Shown here: piece by piece, positions 10,871 to 20,222 of the stretch
Layout: every line of letters begins with the position of its first letter
Numbering within the stretch: position 1 is the first letter of the stretch
Origin: Methylobacterium sp. GXS13
GTDB taxonomy: Bacteria > Pseudomonadota > Alphaproteobacteria > Rhizobiales > Beijerinckiaceae
NCBI RefSeq assembly: GCF_001455965.1
Contig: NZ_LKKO01000036.1
Location: 164,776-228,775, forward strand
Direction of reading: 5' to 3'
Length of the DNA stretch: 64,000 nucleotides
The notes under the pieces: model-generated
Told to the model about the DNA's origin: nothing
Database searches by the model: none
The model's input: only the letters and a program-made list of their open reading frames with translations
Position numbers and translations under genes: made by a program

Positions 10871-11506
10871 ATGCCCGAGCGTGCCGCCGCGATGCCCAAC
10901 GTCCTCGTCATCGACAACTACGATTCCTTCACCTGGAATCTCGTGCACCTGATCGGCCCGCTCTGCGGCGCCGTCGAGGTCGCTCGCAACGATGCGCTGA
11001 GCGTCGCCGATATCCGCGCAAAGGCGCCGGACGCGATCGTGCTCTCGCCCGGCCCCTGCACGCCGACCGAGGCCGGCATCTGCCTCGAGGTCGTGCGTGA
11101 ACTCTCCGATGAGATCCCGATCTTCGGCGTCTGCCTCGGCCTCCAGGCGATCGGCCAGGCCTTCGGCGGCGATGTGATCCGCGCGCCGCTGCCCCTGCAC
11201 GGCAAGGTCTCGACCATCCGTCACGGGGCCAGTGGCCTGTTCCGGGGTCTCAACGACAGCTTCGAGGCGACGCGCTACCACTCGTTGGTGGTCGATCGTG
11301 CGAGCTGCCCGGAGACCCTGCGGGTCACCGCCGAGGCGGACGGCCTGATCATGGGGCTGGAGCACGCCGAGCGGCCGCTGCACGGGGTCCAGTTCCACCC
11401 CGAGAGCATCCGGTCTCAGCACGGCACGGAGATCGTGAAGAACTTTCTGGATCTCGCCGCCGCCTGGAACGCGGCGCGTGACAGAGCGCGCCCCGACGTG
11501 CATTGA
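10871..11506 (+). CDS. trpG: Anthranilate synthase component II (glutamine amidotransferase)
   Basis: Supplies ammonia from glutamine to TrpE. The protein has the class I amidotransferase triad: Cys88 in FGVCLGLQ and His176/Glu178 in GVQFHPES (numbering from the ATG at 10871), plus VLVIDNYDSFTWNL at the N-terminus and LSPGPCTP. The in-frame ATG at 10892 would start the protein at MPNVLVIDNYDSF, which fits the family better; neither start has a clear ribosome site, so the start is unsettled. It lies 42 bases after trpE and its stop overlaps a possible TTG start of trpD. Confidence 0.95.
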   Translation: MPERAAAMPNVLVIDNYDSFTWNLVHLIGPLCGAVEVARNDALSVADIRAKAPDAIVLSPGPCTPTEAGICLEVVRELSDEIPIFGVCLGLQAIGQAFGGDVIRAPLPLHGKVSTIRHGASGLFRGLNDSFEATRYHSLVVDRASCPETLRVTAEADGLIMGLEHAERPLHGVQFHPESIRSQHGTEIVKNFLDLAAAWNAARDRARPDVH

Positions 11507-11541
11507 CGCCGGACGGCCGGGGCGGCCTTCCGACAGAGCGC

Positions 11542-12579
11542 ATGGACAGTTTCAGACCCCATCTCGCCAAGGTCGCCGGGGGCCTGGCCCTCGACCGCGC
11601 GGAAGCGCGTGCGGCCTTCGACGACCTGTTGTCGGGCGAGGTCACCCCCGTCCAGGCGGGCGCCTTCCTGGCCGCCCTCAAGGTGCGCGGCGAGACCGTC
11701 GAGGAGATCGTCGGCGCGGCCGAGGCGATGCGCGCCCGCATGACCCGGATCGCGGCGCCCGACAACGCGGTCGACGTGGTCGGCACCGGCGGCGATCATT
11801 CCGGCAGCGTCAACGTCTCGACGCTCGCCGCCATCCTGGTCGCCGCCTGCGGCGTGCCGGTGGCCAAGCACGGCAACCGCGCGGCGACCTCCCGCTCCGG
11901 CGCCGCCGACGTGCTGGCGGCGCTCGGTGTCCAGCTCGGCCTCGATGCCGAGGGCCAGGCCCGGTGCCTTGCCGAGGCCAATCTCTGCTTCCTGTTCGCC
12001 CAGGCCCATCACGGCGCCATGCGCCACGTGGCGGCGGTACGCTCCGAACTGCCGGTGCGGACGATCTTCAACCTGCTGGGCCCGCTCTGCAATCCGGCCG
12101 GCGTCGCCTACCAGCTGTTCGGCGTCGCCCAGGAGGCGCTGGCCGAGCCGCTGACGCGGGTGCTCGCCGAGCTCGGCAGCCGCCGGGTCTGGACCGTCCA
12201 CGGCTCCGACGGGCTGGACGAGATCACCGTCACCGGGCCGACCCGGGTGGTCGCCCTCGACGGCGGACGCCTGTCCCGCTTCACCATCGATCCACAGGAA
12301 CTCGGCCTGACGCTGCGTGCGCCGGAAGACCTGCGCGGCGGGGATCCCGCCGACAACGCCCGGGCGCTCGAAGCCGTCCTGGCGGGCGCACGCAACGCCT
12401 ACCGGGACATCGCCGTTCTCAATGCCGGTGCAGCCCTCGTCGTCGCGGGGGCGTCGTCGACCCTGGCGGAGGGGCTCGCGCGGGCGCAGAATGCCGTCGA
12501 TTCCGGGGCGGCGCGTGACACCCTCGCCCGCCTGGTCCGGGCTTCGAACGATCGCTCGAACGGGCAGGAGTGCCGATGA
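11542..12579 (+). CDS. trpD: Anthranilate phosphoribosyltransferase
   Basis: Transfers phosphoribose from PRPP to anthranilate. The 345-residue length is typical, with the PRPP and anthranilate motifs [27 protein letters not shown] and the [10 protein letters not shown] segment. I prefer the ATG at 11542 ([11 protein letters not shown]); the TTG at 11503 that overlaps the trpG stop would add 13 residues lacking family similarity. The 3' end overlaps trpC by 4 bases, implying translational coupling. Confidence 0.95.
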   Translation: MDSFRPHLAKVAGGLALDRAEARAAFDDLLSGEVTPVQAGAFLAALKVRGETVEEIVGAAEAMRARMTRIAAPDNAVDVVGTGGDHSGSVNVSTLAAILVAACGVPVAKHGNRAATSRSGAADVLAALGVQLGLDAEGQARCLAEANLCFLFAQAHHGAMRHVAAVRSELPVRTIFNLLGPLCNPAGVAYQLFGVAQEALAEPLTRVLAELGSRRVWTVHGSDGLDEITVTGPTRVVALDGGRLSRFTIDPQELGLTLRAPEDLRGGDPADNARALEAVLAGARNAYRDIAVLNAGAALVVAGASSTLAEGLARAQNAVDSGAARDTLARLVRASNDRSNGQECR

Positions 12580-13511
12580 GCACGCTCACGCAGGAATCGG
12601 TGGCCCAGGCGGGTTCTGCCGAGGCGCCGCACGAGCGGCCCAACGTGTTGGCCCGGATCGAGGCCTACAAGCGCCGCGAGATCGCCGAAGCGAAGCTCCG
12701 GGTGCCGCTGGCCAAGCTGGAGCGCCGTGCCCTCCAGGCCGAGCCGGTGCGCGGCTTCGCGTCGGCGATCCGGACCCATCTCGCCGCCGGGCGTCCGGCC
12801 CTGATCGCCGAGGTGAAGAAGGCCTCGCCGTCTAAGGGGCTGATCCGGGAGGATTTCGCCCCCGCGATGCTGGCGGCGGCCTACGAGGCCGGCGGGGCCA
12901 CCTGCCTGTCGGTGCTGACCGACGAGCCGTCCTTCCAGGGGCGCCCGGAATACCTGACCGAGGCCCGGGCGGCCTGCAATCTGCCGGTCCTGCGCAAGGA
13001 CTTTCTATTCGAACCCTACCAGGTCTACGAGGCGCGGGCCTGGGGCGCCGATTGCATCCTCGTCATCATGGCCTGCCTGGATGATGACGAGGCGCAGGCC
13101 CTGGTCGCCACCGCCCACGAACTCGGCATGGATGTGCTGGTTGAGGTGCATGACGAGGCCGAGCTGGCCCGGGCGCTGCCGCTAGGTACCGCCCTGATCG
13201 GGATCAACAACCGCAATCTCAAGACCTTCGAGGTCTCGTTCGACACCGCGATCCGTCTCGGACCCGGCATTCCGAAGGATCGGATCGCCGTGGCCGAGAG
13301 CGGAATCGGCGGCCATGCCGACGTGGAGCGGCTTCGGCAGCACGGCCTCGGGGTGGTGCTGGTCGGTGAAAGCCTCATGCGTCAGGCGGACGTGACCGAA
13401 GCCACCCGCGCGCTGCTGTTCGGCGAGGCCGGCGGCCCGGAGCCGGACGCCAAGGCCGGCAAGGCCAAAAAGCAAGACGACAAGAAGCAAGACGACAAGA
13501 AGAAGGGCTGA
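12576..13511 (+). CDS. trpC: Indole-3-glycerol phosphate synthase with a Lys/Asp-rich tail
   Basis: Closes the indole ring in tryptophan synthesis. The 311-residue TIM-barrel protein has the family motifs [38 protein letters not shown] and VAESGI. The ATG at 12576 forms an ATGA overlap with the trpD stop and has a nearby AGGAG; the earlier GTG at 12570 is less likely. The usual protein ends around LLFGE; here about 27 extra residues follow, mostly K, D, Q and A, encoded partly by a perfect 15-base tandem repeat (13470-13499). The tail is not part of the catalytic fold. moaC starts 3 bases after the stop. Confidence 0.95.
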   Translation: MSTLTQESVAQAGSAEAPHERPNVLARIEAYKRREIAEAKLRVPLAKLERRALQAEPVRGFASAIRTHLAAGRPALIAEVKKASPSKGLIREDFAPAMLAAAYEAGGATCLSVLTDEPSFQGRPEYLTEARAACNLPVLRKDFLFEPYQVYEARAWGADCILVIMACLDDDEAQALVATAHELGMDVLVEVHDEAELARALPLGTALIGINNRNLKTFEVSFDTAIRLGPGIPKDRIAVAESGIGGHADVERLRQHGLGVVLVGESLMRQADVTEATRALLFGEAGGPEPDAKAGKAKKQDDKKQDDKKKG

Positions 13512-13513
13512 GC

Positions 13514-14005
13514 ATGGAGCCTGGTTCGACGCTCACCCATCTCGACACGAGCGGCGCGGCCAACATGGTCGACGTCACAGACAAGCCCGCCACCGACCGC
13601 ACCGCCCGGGCAGAGGGCTGCGTCGTGATGCGGCCCGAGACCCTGGCGCTGATCCGCGAGGGCGACGCCAAGAAGGGTGACGTGATCGGCACCGCCCGAC
13701 TCGCCGGGATCATGGCGGCCAAGCGCACGCATGAGCTGATCCCGCTCTGCCACCCGCTGCTGCTCTCGAAGGTGCGGGTCGAGTGCGAGCTGGACGCGGC
13801 GCTGCCGGGTCTTCGCATCGCCGCCGAGGTGCGGGTCCAGGGGCCGACCGGGGTCGAGATGGAGGCGCTGACCGCCGTCTCGGTCGCCTGCCTCACGGTC
13901 TACGACATGGTGAAGGCGGTCGATCGGGGCATGCGGATCGAGGGTATCCGGCTGACCGCCAAGGATGGCGGGCGCTCCGGTTCCTACCGGGCACCCGAGG
14001 CATGA
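13514..14005 (+). CDS. moaC: Cyclic pyranopterin monophosphate synthase
   Basis: With MoaA, converts GTP to cyclic pyranopterin monophosphate in molybdenum cofactor synthesis. The 163-residue protein has the conserved [15 protein letters not shown] start, the [13 protein letters not shown] active-site segment and the [21 protein letters not shown] block. It lies 3 bases after trpC and overlaps moeA by 4 bases. The trpDC-moaC-moeA order is a familiar alphaproteobacterial arrangement that is often followed by lexA, which is absent here. Confidence 0.97.
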   Translation: MEPGSTLTHLDTSGAANMVDVTDKPATDRTARAEGCVVMRPETLALIREGDAKKGDVIGTARLAGIMAAKRTHELIPLCHPLLLSKVRVECELDAALPGLRIAAEVRVQGPTGVEMEALTAVSVACLTVYDMVKAVDRGMRIEGIRLTAKDGGRSGSYRAPEA

Positions 14006-15231
14006 GCGGCCTGATCCCGGTTGCCGAGGCGCTGGCGCGGGTCCTGGCGAGTGTGCCCGGCCCGGTCGAGGCCGAGACCGTTCCGCTGGCCCAGGCCGCC
14101 GGCCGGACGCTGTCAGCCGACGTAACCGCCGCCCGGACGCAGCCGCCATTCCCGGCCTCCGCCATGGACGGCTACGCGGTTCGCTTCGCCGATGCCGCAA
14201 CAGTCGGCGCGAGCTTGCAGCTCATCGGGACAAGCGCGGCCGGCCACGGCTTCTCCGGCCGGATCGGCCCCAGCGAGGCGGTGCGGATTTTTACCGGCGC
14301 GCCGGTCCCGGAGGGCGCCGACGCGATCCTGATCCAGGAGGATGCACAGGCCGAGGGCGACACCGTCCGGGTGATGGAGGCGGTCGAGCAGGACCGCTTC
14401 ATCCGCCGGGCCGGGCTCGACTTCACCGCCGGCGAGACCCTGTTGGTCGCCGGCATGAATCTCGACGCGCGCCGCCTGGCGCTGGCCGCCGCGGCCGGCC
14501 ATCCGCGCCTGTCGGTCCGGCGCCGGCCGCGCGTGGCGATCCTCGCCACCGGCGACGAGCTGGTGGAACCCGGCGCCGCGCCGGCCTGGGACCAGATCGT
14601 CGCCTCGAACAGCCTGGCACTCGCTGCGCTTGCCGCCGAAGCGGGCGCCGAGGTCATCGATCTCGGCATTGCCGCGGACGATCACGGTGCTCTCGAAGAC
14701 GCCTTCCGCCGTGCCCGCGAAGCTCAGGCCGATCTGCTGGTGACGCTTGGCGGCGCTTCCGTCGGCGATCACGACCTCGTTCAGGCGGCTCTGGCCAGGG
14801 AGGGTCTCGAACTCGGCTTCTGGCGGGTCGCCCTTCGGCCGGGCAAGCCGTTGATGCACGGGCGTCTCGGCGACATGCTGGTGATCGGCCTGCCGGGCAA
14901 TCCGGTTTCGTCGATCGTCTGCGGGCTGCTGTTCGTGGTGCCGGCGATCCGGGCCCTCCAGGGCGATCCGCAGGCCGGCGCCGACCGCAGCGAGCCGGCC
15001 ACGCTCGGCCGCGACCTGCCGGCCAATGACGGGCGCGCCGACTACATGCGTGCGAGCCTCACCCTCGAACCCGGCTGCCTGCCGGTGGCGGATCCGGAGA
15101 AGCGGCAGGATTCGTCGATGCTGGCGGTGCTCGGCGGCGCCGAAGCGCTGCTCATGCGCGCACCCCACGAGGAAGCCGCCAAAGCCGGCGACCCGTGCCG
15201 GATCATTCGGCTGGACCGCCGGCTGATCTGA
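14002..15231 (+). CDS. moeA: Molybdopterin molybdenumtransferase
   Basis: Inserts molybdate into adenylated molybdopterin. The 409-residue protein shows [13 protein letters not shown], the nucleotide-binding [10 protein letters not shown], the MoCF-fold [11 protein letters not shown] and GLPGNPVSS. The ATG at 14002 overlaps the moaC stop (ATGA); a longer frame is internal to moaC. It ends the rightward operon and converges with the next gene at a 4-base gap, so any terminator must lie inside the facing gene. Confidence 0.96.
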   Translation: MSGLIPVAEALARVLASVPGPVEAETVPLAQAAGRTLSADVTAARTQPPFPASAMDGYAVRFADAATVGASLQLIGTSAAGHGFSGRIGPSEAVRIFTGAPVPEGADAILIQEDAQAEGDTVRVMEAVEQDRFIRRAGLDFTAGETLLVAGMNLDARRLALAAAAGHPRLSVRRRPRVAILATGDELVEPGAAPAWDQIVASNSLALAALAAEAGAEVIDLGIAADDHGALEDAFRRAREAQADLLVTLGGASVGDHDLVQAALAREGLELGFWRVALRPGKPLMHGRLGDMLVIGLPGNPVSSIVCGLLFVVPAIRALQGDPQAGADRSEPATLGRDLPANDGRADYMRASLTLEPGCLPVADPEKRQDSSMLAVLGGAEALLMRAPHEEAAKAGDPCRIIRLDRRLI

Positions 15232-15235
15232 CGGA

Positions 15236-17014
15236 TCACCGCACCACGCGCCAGACCTTCAGGGGGCCAGGCACCGTGACGGGCTCCAGCCGGTCGGTGT
15301 GAGCGTCCCCGCGAGTGAGGCGCGTCGCGAAGGCCGGAGTGGCCTGAAGGTCGTCGGCGGGCCGGGACGGGCAGGTCACCAGATAGCGGACCTGGAAGGT
15401 ATCGAGCACCCGGTCGAGATCCGCCTCGGTTCCGCCGAGGCCCTCGATCGCCGCTGTCAGCCCCGGAATCGCCCGGTGATAGGGCGCGGCGACGATCGTG
15501 TGCGGCGTGCGCAGGAGGATCGACGGCCCCAGAAAGATCGGCGCCAGCACGGTTCCAGGCGGAAGCGCCGCCAGGGGCCGCACGGCGGCGTCGCCCTGGC
15601 AGGCGATGACCCCCGCCGAATCAGGTGCCGTCCGTGAAGCCGGCGCGATCCAACCGGCGAGTGCCATCGGTGCCAGCCAGACCGTGCTGACCAGGCCGCT
15701 GCCGAGAGCGAGAGCGCCCCATCGGCGAACGGCCGTTCCGGGGGCGGCGGCGCGCGTCAGGGCGCGGTCGATCACCGGGGCCGCCACAAGCGGCACGAAG
15801 CCCGAGGCGATGTAGAGCCCGCGGAATTGGAAGACCCCGAGGATCAGGCCGGGCCACAGGAACAGCGCCGCGATCGACCAGGCCCGGCGCTGCGGGCCGC
15901 GCCAGGCCATCCAGGTCGCGGTCAGGCTCCCGATCAGGACCACCGGATAGAAGACCAGCATCTCCCACCGCCCCTGAGCGACGGATTTGGGCAGCGAGGC
16001 CATCTCGTTGACGGTGAGCAGCCAATGGTCCCGGACCAGGGGTGTCATGCCGGGAAACGGCCCCTCCAGGCAGATCGGGAAGGCCAGACCGAAGCCGCCG
16101 ATCAGAAGGATCCCGCAGAGGATCGCGAGGGCGATCCGCGATCCGGGCGTGCCGAGCCGGCGCCTGAGCGCGGTTGCCGCCAGCGCGAAACCGAAGCCGC
16201 CGGCGGCGAGCCACAGCCAAGGCGGCGAGAGCGCGTCGCAGCGCGTCGCGGTCCAGAGGGTGGGGGCGGTCGGCGCAGCGAACAGGAGCGGCGCCGCGAC
16301 GCCGAGGCCGACGCCGAAGCTGGCAAGGCCGGGGAGGGCGGGGCGGCCGCGCCAGCACCAGTCGCCGACGTAGTACAGGGCGGCGAGCGCCAGGTAGGGC
16401 AGCCCCTCCAGCCCCACCGCCAGCGACAGGGCCGCCAGGCCGCCGCCCACGAAGGCCGCTGGGAAACAGCCGCGCATCAGGCAGAAGGCCAGGCCCAGCA
16501 TCGCCAGGATCTGCACGTTGTGGTGGTCGACCCGCCCCGGCTGGAACTGGATGGCGATCCCGAAGGTCTGCGTCGCCACGAGTACCGCCAGGATCGCCGC
16601 CCGGCCCCCGAAGGTTCGCCGCACGCCCCGATAGAGCAGGGTGCAGTACAGGCCGAACAGCAGCACCGGCCAGAACGCGGCGATCAGACCCTCGGCCAGG
16701 GGCCGGCCCGCCAGCGGCGTCAGCGCACCGATCAGAGCGGCGATCGGCGCGTCCACGAGGCGCGACCAGTGGCTCGCCACGCCCTCGGGCGCCAGGAAGC
16801 GGTACTGGACGTTGTCGTACCAGGGCTGGCCGGCCAGCAGGTCCCGCACCTCGACGAGCCGCATGGCATCGTCGGTATCGGGCACGCGCAGGTGCCGGAT
16901 CGTGTCCCAGATGTCCTGCGGCGCGTTCAGCGTCGCGAGCGACAGGATGACGAGCAGCCAGAGGAAAGCGCGGGTGTCGATCCGTGCCGGCAAGGTGGCG
17001 GCCGCGGGCGGCAT
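15236..17014 (-). CDS. Multi-pass membrane protein, GT-C glycosyltransferase-like
   Basis: A 592-residue integral membrane protein with about eleven to thirteen predicted helices and a C-terminal soluble part. The first extramembrane loop carries VPDTDDAMRLVEVRDL and is followed further on by QPGRVDHHNVQ. An acidic motif in the first loop plus a His-rich second loop resembles the layout of STT3/ArnT-type GT-C glycosyltransferases that use polyprenyl-linked donors. No WWDYG-type motif was found and sequence identity to a named family is not evident, so the activity is inferred only. It is divergent from the flavoprotein gene and may share an envelope polysaccharide role. Confidence 0.75.
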   Translation of the reverse strand: MPPAAATLPARIDTRAFLWLLVILSLATLNAPQDIWDTIRHLRVPDTDDAMRLVEVRDLLAGQPWYDNVQYRFLAPEGVASHWSRLVDAPIAALIGALTPLAGRPLAEGLIAAFWPVLLFGLYCTLLYRGVRRTFGGRAAILAVLVATQTFGIAIQFQPGRVDHHNVQILAMLGLAFCLMRGCFPAAFVGGGLAALSLAVGLEGLPYLALAALYYVGDWCWRGRPALPGLASFGVGLGVAAPLLFAAPTAPTLWTATRCDALSPPWLWLAAGGFGFALAATALRRRLGTPGSRIALAILCGILLIGGFGLAFPICLEGPFPGMTPLVRDHWLLTVNEMASLPKSVAQGRWEMLVFYPVVLIGSLTATWMAWRGPQRRAWSIAALFLWPGLILGVFQFRGLYIASGFVPLVAAPVIDRALTRAAAPGTAVRRWGALALGSGLVSTVWLAPMALAGWIAPASRTAPDSAGVIACQGDAAVRPLAALPPGTVLAPIFLGPSILLRTPHTIVAAPYHRAIPGLTAAIEGLGGTEADLDRVLDTFQVRYLVTCPSRPADDLQATPAFATRLTRGDAHTDRLEPVTVPGPLKVWRVVR

Positions 17015-17175
17015 CGGTGCGGGTTCCAGACGCGCCGCGATCCGACGCCCGATGTAGCCTGCGCGAACCGGCTTAATGGCCGGTCAATCGACCGTGAGTC
17101 GGTTCCTTAACCATCCGTCCTCAATCTCCGCGCGAGCCGGCCGGGATCGGGCCGCGACGGCAGCCGGAGCAGGGG

Positions 17176-18678
17176 ATGAGCCACCACACCGAGACGCTGG
17201 TGATCGGCGCGGGGCCCGCTGGCCTCACGGCCGCTTACCTGCTGTCGAAGCAGGGGCGGTCGGTCACCGTGCTGGAGCGCGATCCGGCGCAGGTCGGCGG
17301 GATCTCGCGCACCGTCTCGCATAACGGCTACCTGTTCGATATCGGCGGCCACCGGTTCTTCTCGAAGTCGAAGGCGGTGGTCGATCTCTGGGACGAGATC
17401 CTGCCCAACGACTTCATCGAGCGCCCGAGGCTGTCGCGGATCTATTATCGCGGCAAATACTACGCCTATCCGCTCAAGGCCTTCGAGGCGCTGCGCAATC
17501 TCGGCCTGCTCACCAGCACGGCCTGCGTCGCCTCCTACCTGTATGCCCGTATGAAGCCGGTGCGGGACCCGAAAAACTTCCACGCCTGGGTGCGCAACCA
17601 GTTCGGCGAGCGGTTGTTTTCGATCTTCTTCAAGACCTACACCGAGAAGGTCTGGGGCATGTCCTGCGACGCGATCTCGGCCGATTGGGCGGCCCAGCGC
17701 ATCAAGGGGCTCGATCTCGGCGCGGCGATCCGCGACGGGGTCAAGCGCTCGCTGGGCCTGCGCAAGGCACAGAAGGCCGGCGGCCCGGTGATCAAGACGC
17801 TGATCGAGTCGTTCCGCTATCCGCGCCGGGGCCCCGGCATGATGTGGGAGGCCGCCGCCGCCAAGATCCAGGCACAGGGTGGCCGCGTGCTCCTCGACCG
17901 CGGCGTCGATTCGCTGAGTTATGATTCCGGCACCGGTATTTGGACGGTGGCGGCCCGCAGCGCCGACGGCAGCCGCGAGACCTTCACGGCCCGGCACGTG
18001 ATCTCGTCCGCGCCGGTGCGGGAGCTGGTGGATTCGATCCGCCCACGCCCGCTCAGCACCTTCAACGCCCGGGCGCTGAAGTACCGCGACTTCCTCACCG
18101 TCGCGCTCATCGCCAAGTCGCAGAAAAACTTCCCGGACAACTGGATCTACATCCACGATCCCTCGGTGCAGGTCGGGCGGGTGCAGAACTTCCGGTCCTG
18201 GTCGCCCGAGATGGTGCCGGACGACGACCATACCTGCCTGGGGCTCGAATATTTCTGCTTCGAGGGCGACGGGCTCTGGACTGCCTCGGACGAGGACCTC
18301 GTGGCTTTGGCCAAGCGCGAGATCGGCCAGATCGGCCTGATCGACCCGGCCGATGTGGTCGATGCCTGCGTGGTCCGGCAGCCCAAGGCCTATCCGGTCT
18401 ACGACGAGGATTACGCCGGCCACGTCGTCACCGTGCGCCGCGAACTCGAGCGGGATTTCCCGAGCCTGCACCTCGTCGGCCGCAATGGCATGCACAAGTA
18501 CAACAACCAGGACCACGCGATGATGACCGCGATGCTGACCGTGGAGAACATCCTCTGCGGCCGGCGCCGGCACGATGTCTGGCAGGTCAACGAGGACGCG
18601 GAATACACCGAGTCCGGCGTGTCCGGGGCTCAAGGAGCGCTGGGAAGCGAGCGCCTCGTCCCCCGAAAGGTTGCCTGA
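17176..18678 (+). CDS. FAD/NAD(P)-dependent oxidoreductase, UDP-galactopyranose mutase-like
   Basis: A 500-residue flavoprotein with an N-terminal Rossmann FAD motif VIGAGPAGLTAAYLLSKQG and the following GGISRTVSHNGYLFDIGGHRFFSK, which resembles UDP-galactopyranose mutase and amine-oxidase-like proteins. The block TYTEKVWGMSCDAISADWAAQRIKGL is typical of the polysaccharide-linked members of this group. The ATG at 17176 has GGAGCAGGGG just upstream. The gene is divergent from the GT-C-like gene with 161 bases between. A role in modifying a sugar nucleotide or lipid-linked sugar is plausible; protoporphyrinogen-oxidase-like annotation would be a less likely alternative. Confidence 0.82.
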   Translation: MSHHTETLVIGAGPAGLTAAYLLSKQGRSVTVLERDPAQVGGISRTVSHNGYLFDIGGHRFFSKSKAVVDLWDEILPNDFIERPRLSRIYYRGKYYAYPLKAFEALRNLGLLTSTACVASYLYARMKPVRDPKNFHAWVRNQFGERLFSIFFKTYTEKVWGMSCDAISADWAAQRIKGLDLGAAIRDGVKRSLGLRKAQKAGGPVIKTLIESFRYPRRGPGMMWEAAAAKIQAQGGRVLLDRGVDSLSYDSGTGIWTVAARSADGSRETFTARHVISSAPVRELVDSIRPRPLSTFNARALKYRDFLTVALIAKSQKNFPDNWIYIHDPSVQVGRVQNFRSWSPEMVPDDDHTCLGLEYFCFEGDGLWTASDEDLVALAKREIGQIGLIDPADVVDACVVRQPKAYPVYDEDYAGHVVTVRRELERDFPSLHLVGRNGMHKYNNQDHAMMTAMLTVENILCGRRRHDVWQVNEDAEYTESGVSGAQGALGSERLVPRKVA

Positions 18679-18790
18679 CACGCGACAGGTGCGGGCGCGC
18701 GTCACCGCCGCAACTTGCCCGTTTGCGGGCATCGTCTATGTCCCACGCGGGACCGCCCAGCACCAAGGGCGGCCGGGAGGATGTTTGACG

Positions 18791-20074
18791 ATGCGATCGC
18801 TGTTCATCGCTGCGCTCTGGGCGGGTGTCGCCATGCCCGTATTCGCCCTATCGGCCAACGCGCAGGGCGCGGCGCCGGCCGAGACCAAGTCCAAGGCCGA
18901 CGATCTGGAGAAGCTGCAGAGCTTCCACAGCACCGACACCCAGGCCGCCCCCGAGATTCCGCAGACCGGCCGCCGCGCCGACGCGATCCGCAAGACGCTC
19001 GGCAAGATCAAGCTGCCCGAGGGCTTCAAGATCGATCTCTACGCCGTGGTGCCCGATGCCCGGTCCATCGCGGTCGGTCCCAATGCCGGCGTGCTGTTCG
19101 TCGGCACCCGCAAGAACAAGGTCTACACGGTCACCGACCGCGACAAGGATCGGGTCGCCGACGAGGTCCGAGCCTTCGCGCCGGGCATCACCTTCAAGAT
19201 CCCCAACGGCGTCTGCTTCTCGAAGGACGGTGTGCTCACCGTGGTCGAGCAGAACCGGGTGCTCGCCTTCCCGGCCGCGGAGTTCTTCTATGAGAACCCG
19301 GACGTCGCCGCCGGCATCCTTGTGAAGGAAGGCGCCTTGATCCCGGCTGCCGAGGAGAGCTTCAACCACACCGCCCGGGTCTGCCGGGTCGGCGCGGATG
19401 GGAAGACCTACATCGCGCTCGGCCAGCCCTACAACGTGCCCCCCGCCGACAAGATGGACCTGTACCGGAAGGCCGGCATCGGCGGCGTCATCCGCATCGA
19501 CGCCGACGGCAAGAACCGCGAGGTTTACGCCACCGGCATCCGCAATTCGGTGGGCATGGATTTCGCCACCGACAAGTCGCTTTGGTTCACCGACAACCAG
19601 GTCGACGGCATGGGCGACGACAAGCCGCCGGGCGAGCTGAATCACGCCACCAAGGCCGGCGAGAACTTCGGATTCCCCTGGTACGGCGGCGGCGCCGTCC
19701 GCACCGTCGAGTACAAGGACCAGACCCCGCCCGCCGACGCGGTGCCCCCGGTCGCCGAGCTGCCGCCGCACGCGGCCGATCTCGGGATGACCTTCTACAA
19801 CGGCAAGCAATTCCCGGCCTCGTACAAGGGCGGGATCTTCATCGCCGAGCACGGCTCCTGGAACCGCACCGAGCCGGTGGGCGCCCGGGTGATGTTCGCC
19901 CCCATGGGGGCGGACGGGAAGCTCGGCGCCGTCAAGCCCTTCGCGGAAGGCTGGCTGACCGGCGACGGCGAGTATCTCGGCCGCCCGGTGGACGTGGCGG
20001 TGATGCTCGACGGCTCGCTGCTGGTCTCGGACGATTCCGCCGGGGCGATCTACCGGATCTCCTACGAGAAGTAA
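18791..20074 (+). CDS. PQQ-dependent sugar (sorbosone/glucose-type) dehydrogenase
   Basis: A periplasmic quinoprotein predicted to oxidise an aldose or sorbosone-like sugar and pass electrons to a cytochrome c. The 427-residue precursor has a signal peptide (MRSLFIAALWAGVAMPVFALSANA) and the six-bladed propeller of the GDH/sorbosone dehydrogenase family. The signatures are LPEGFKIDLYA, GVLFVGTRKNKVYTV, IPNGVCFSKDGVLTV, RNSVGMDFATDKSLWFTDN and LVSDDSAGAIYRISY. The ATG at 18791 has GGGAGGA about 9 bases upstream. A cytochrome c gene follows after a 148-base gap that is filled by a palindromic repeat. The substrate is not defined by sequence. Confidence 0.9.
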   Translation: MRSLFIAALWAGVAMPVFALSANAQGAAPAETKSKADDLEKLQSFHSTDTQAAPEIPQTGRRADAIRKTLGKIKLPEGFKIDLYAVVPDARSIAVGPNAGVLFVGTRKNKVYTVTDRDKDRVADEVRAFAPGITFKIPNGVCFSKDGVLTVVEQNRVLAFPAAEFFYENPDVAAGILVKEGALIPAAEESFNHTARVCRVGADGKTYIALGQPYNVPPADKMDLYRKAGIGGVIRIDADGKNREVYATGIRNSVGMDFATDKSLWFTDNQVDGMGDDKPPGELNHATKAGENFGFPWYGGGAVRTVEYKDQTPPADAVPPVAELPPHAADLGMTFYNGKQFPASYKGGIFIAEHGSWNRTEPVGARVMFAPMGADGKLGAVKPFAEGWLTGDGEYLGRPVDVAVMLDGSLLVSDDSAGAIYRISYEK

Positions 20075-20084
20075 GGGATCGCCT

Positions 20085-20192
20085 TCCCTCCCCCTTGCGG
20101 GGAGGGATCGAGGGTGGGGGTGGTGCAGACGGCACCGCACCGCTCCGTCTTGCACCACCCCCACCTCCAACTCCTCCCCGCAAGGGGGAGGA
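20085..20192. repeat. GC-rich nested palindromic repeat
   Basis: A two-level inverted repeat between the PQQ dehydrogenase and the cytochrome c genes. The outer arms are CTCCCCCTTGCGGGGAGG-like (about 20089-20106 with 20171-20190) and the inner arms TGGGGGTGGTGCA (20115-20127) with TGCACCACCCCCA (20150-20162). Translated, it gives Pro/Gly/Arg-rich junk, a known signature of this intergenic element type in alphaproteobacteria. Confidence 0.75.
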
Positions 20193-20222
20193 GCATTCTG
20201 TCGCGCAAGCCGAGACCCTCCG

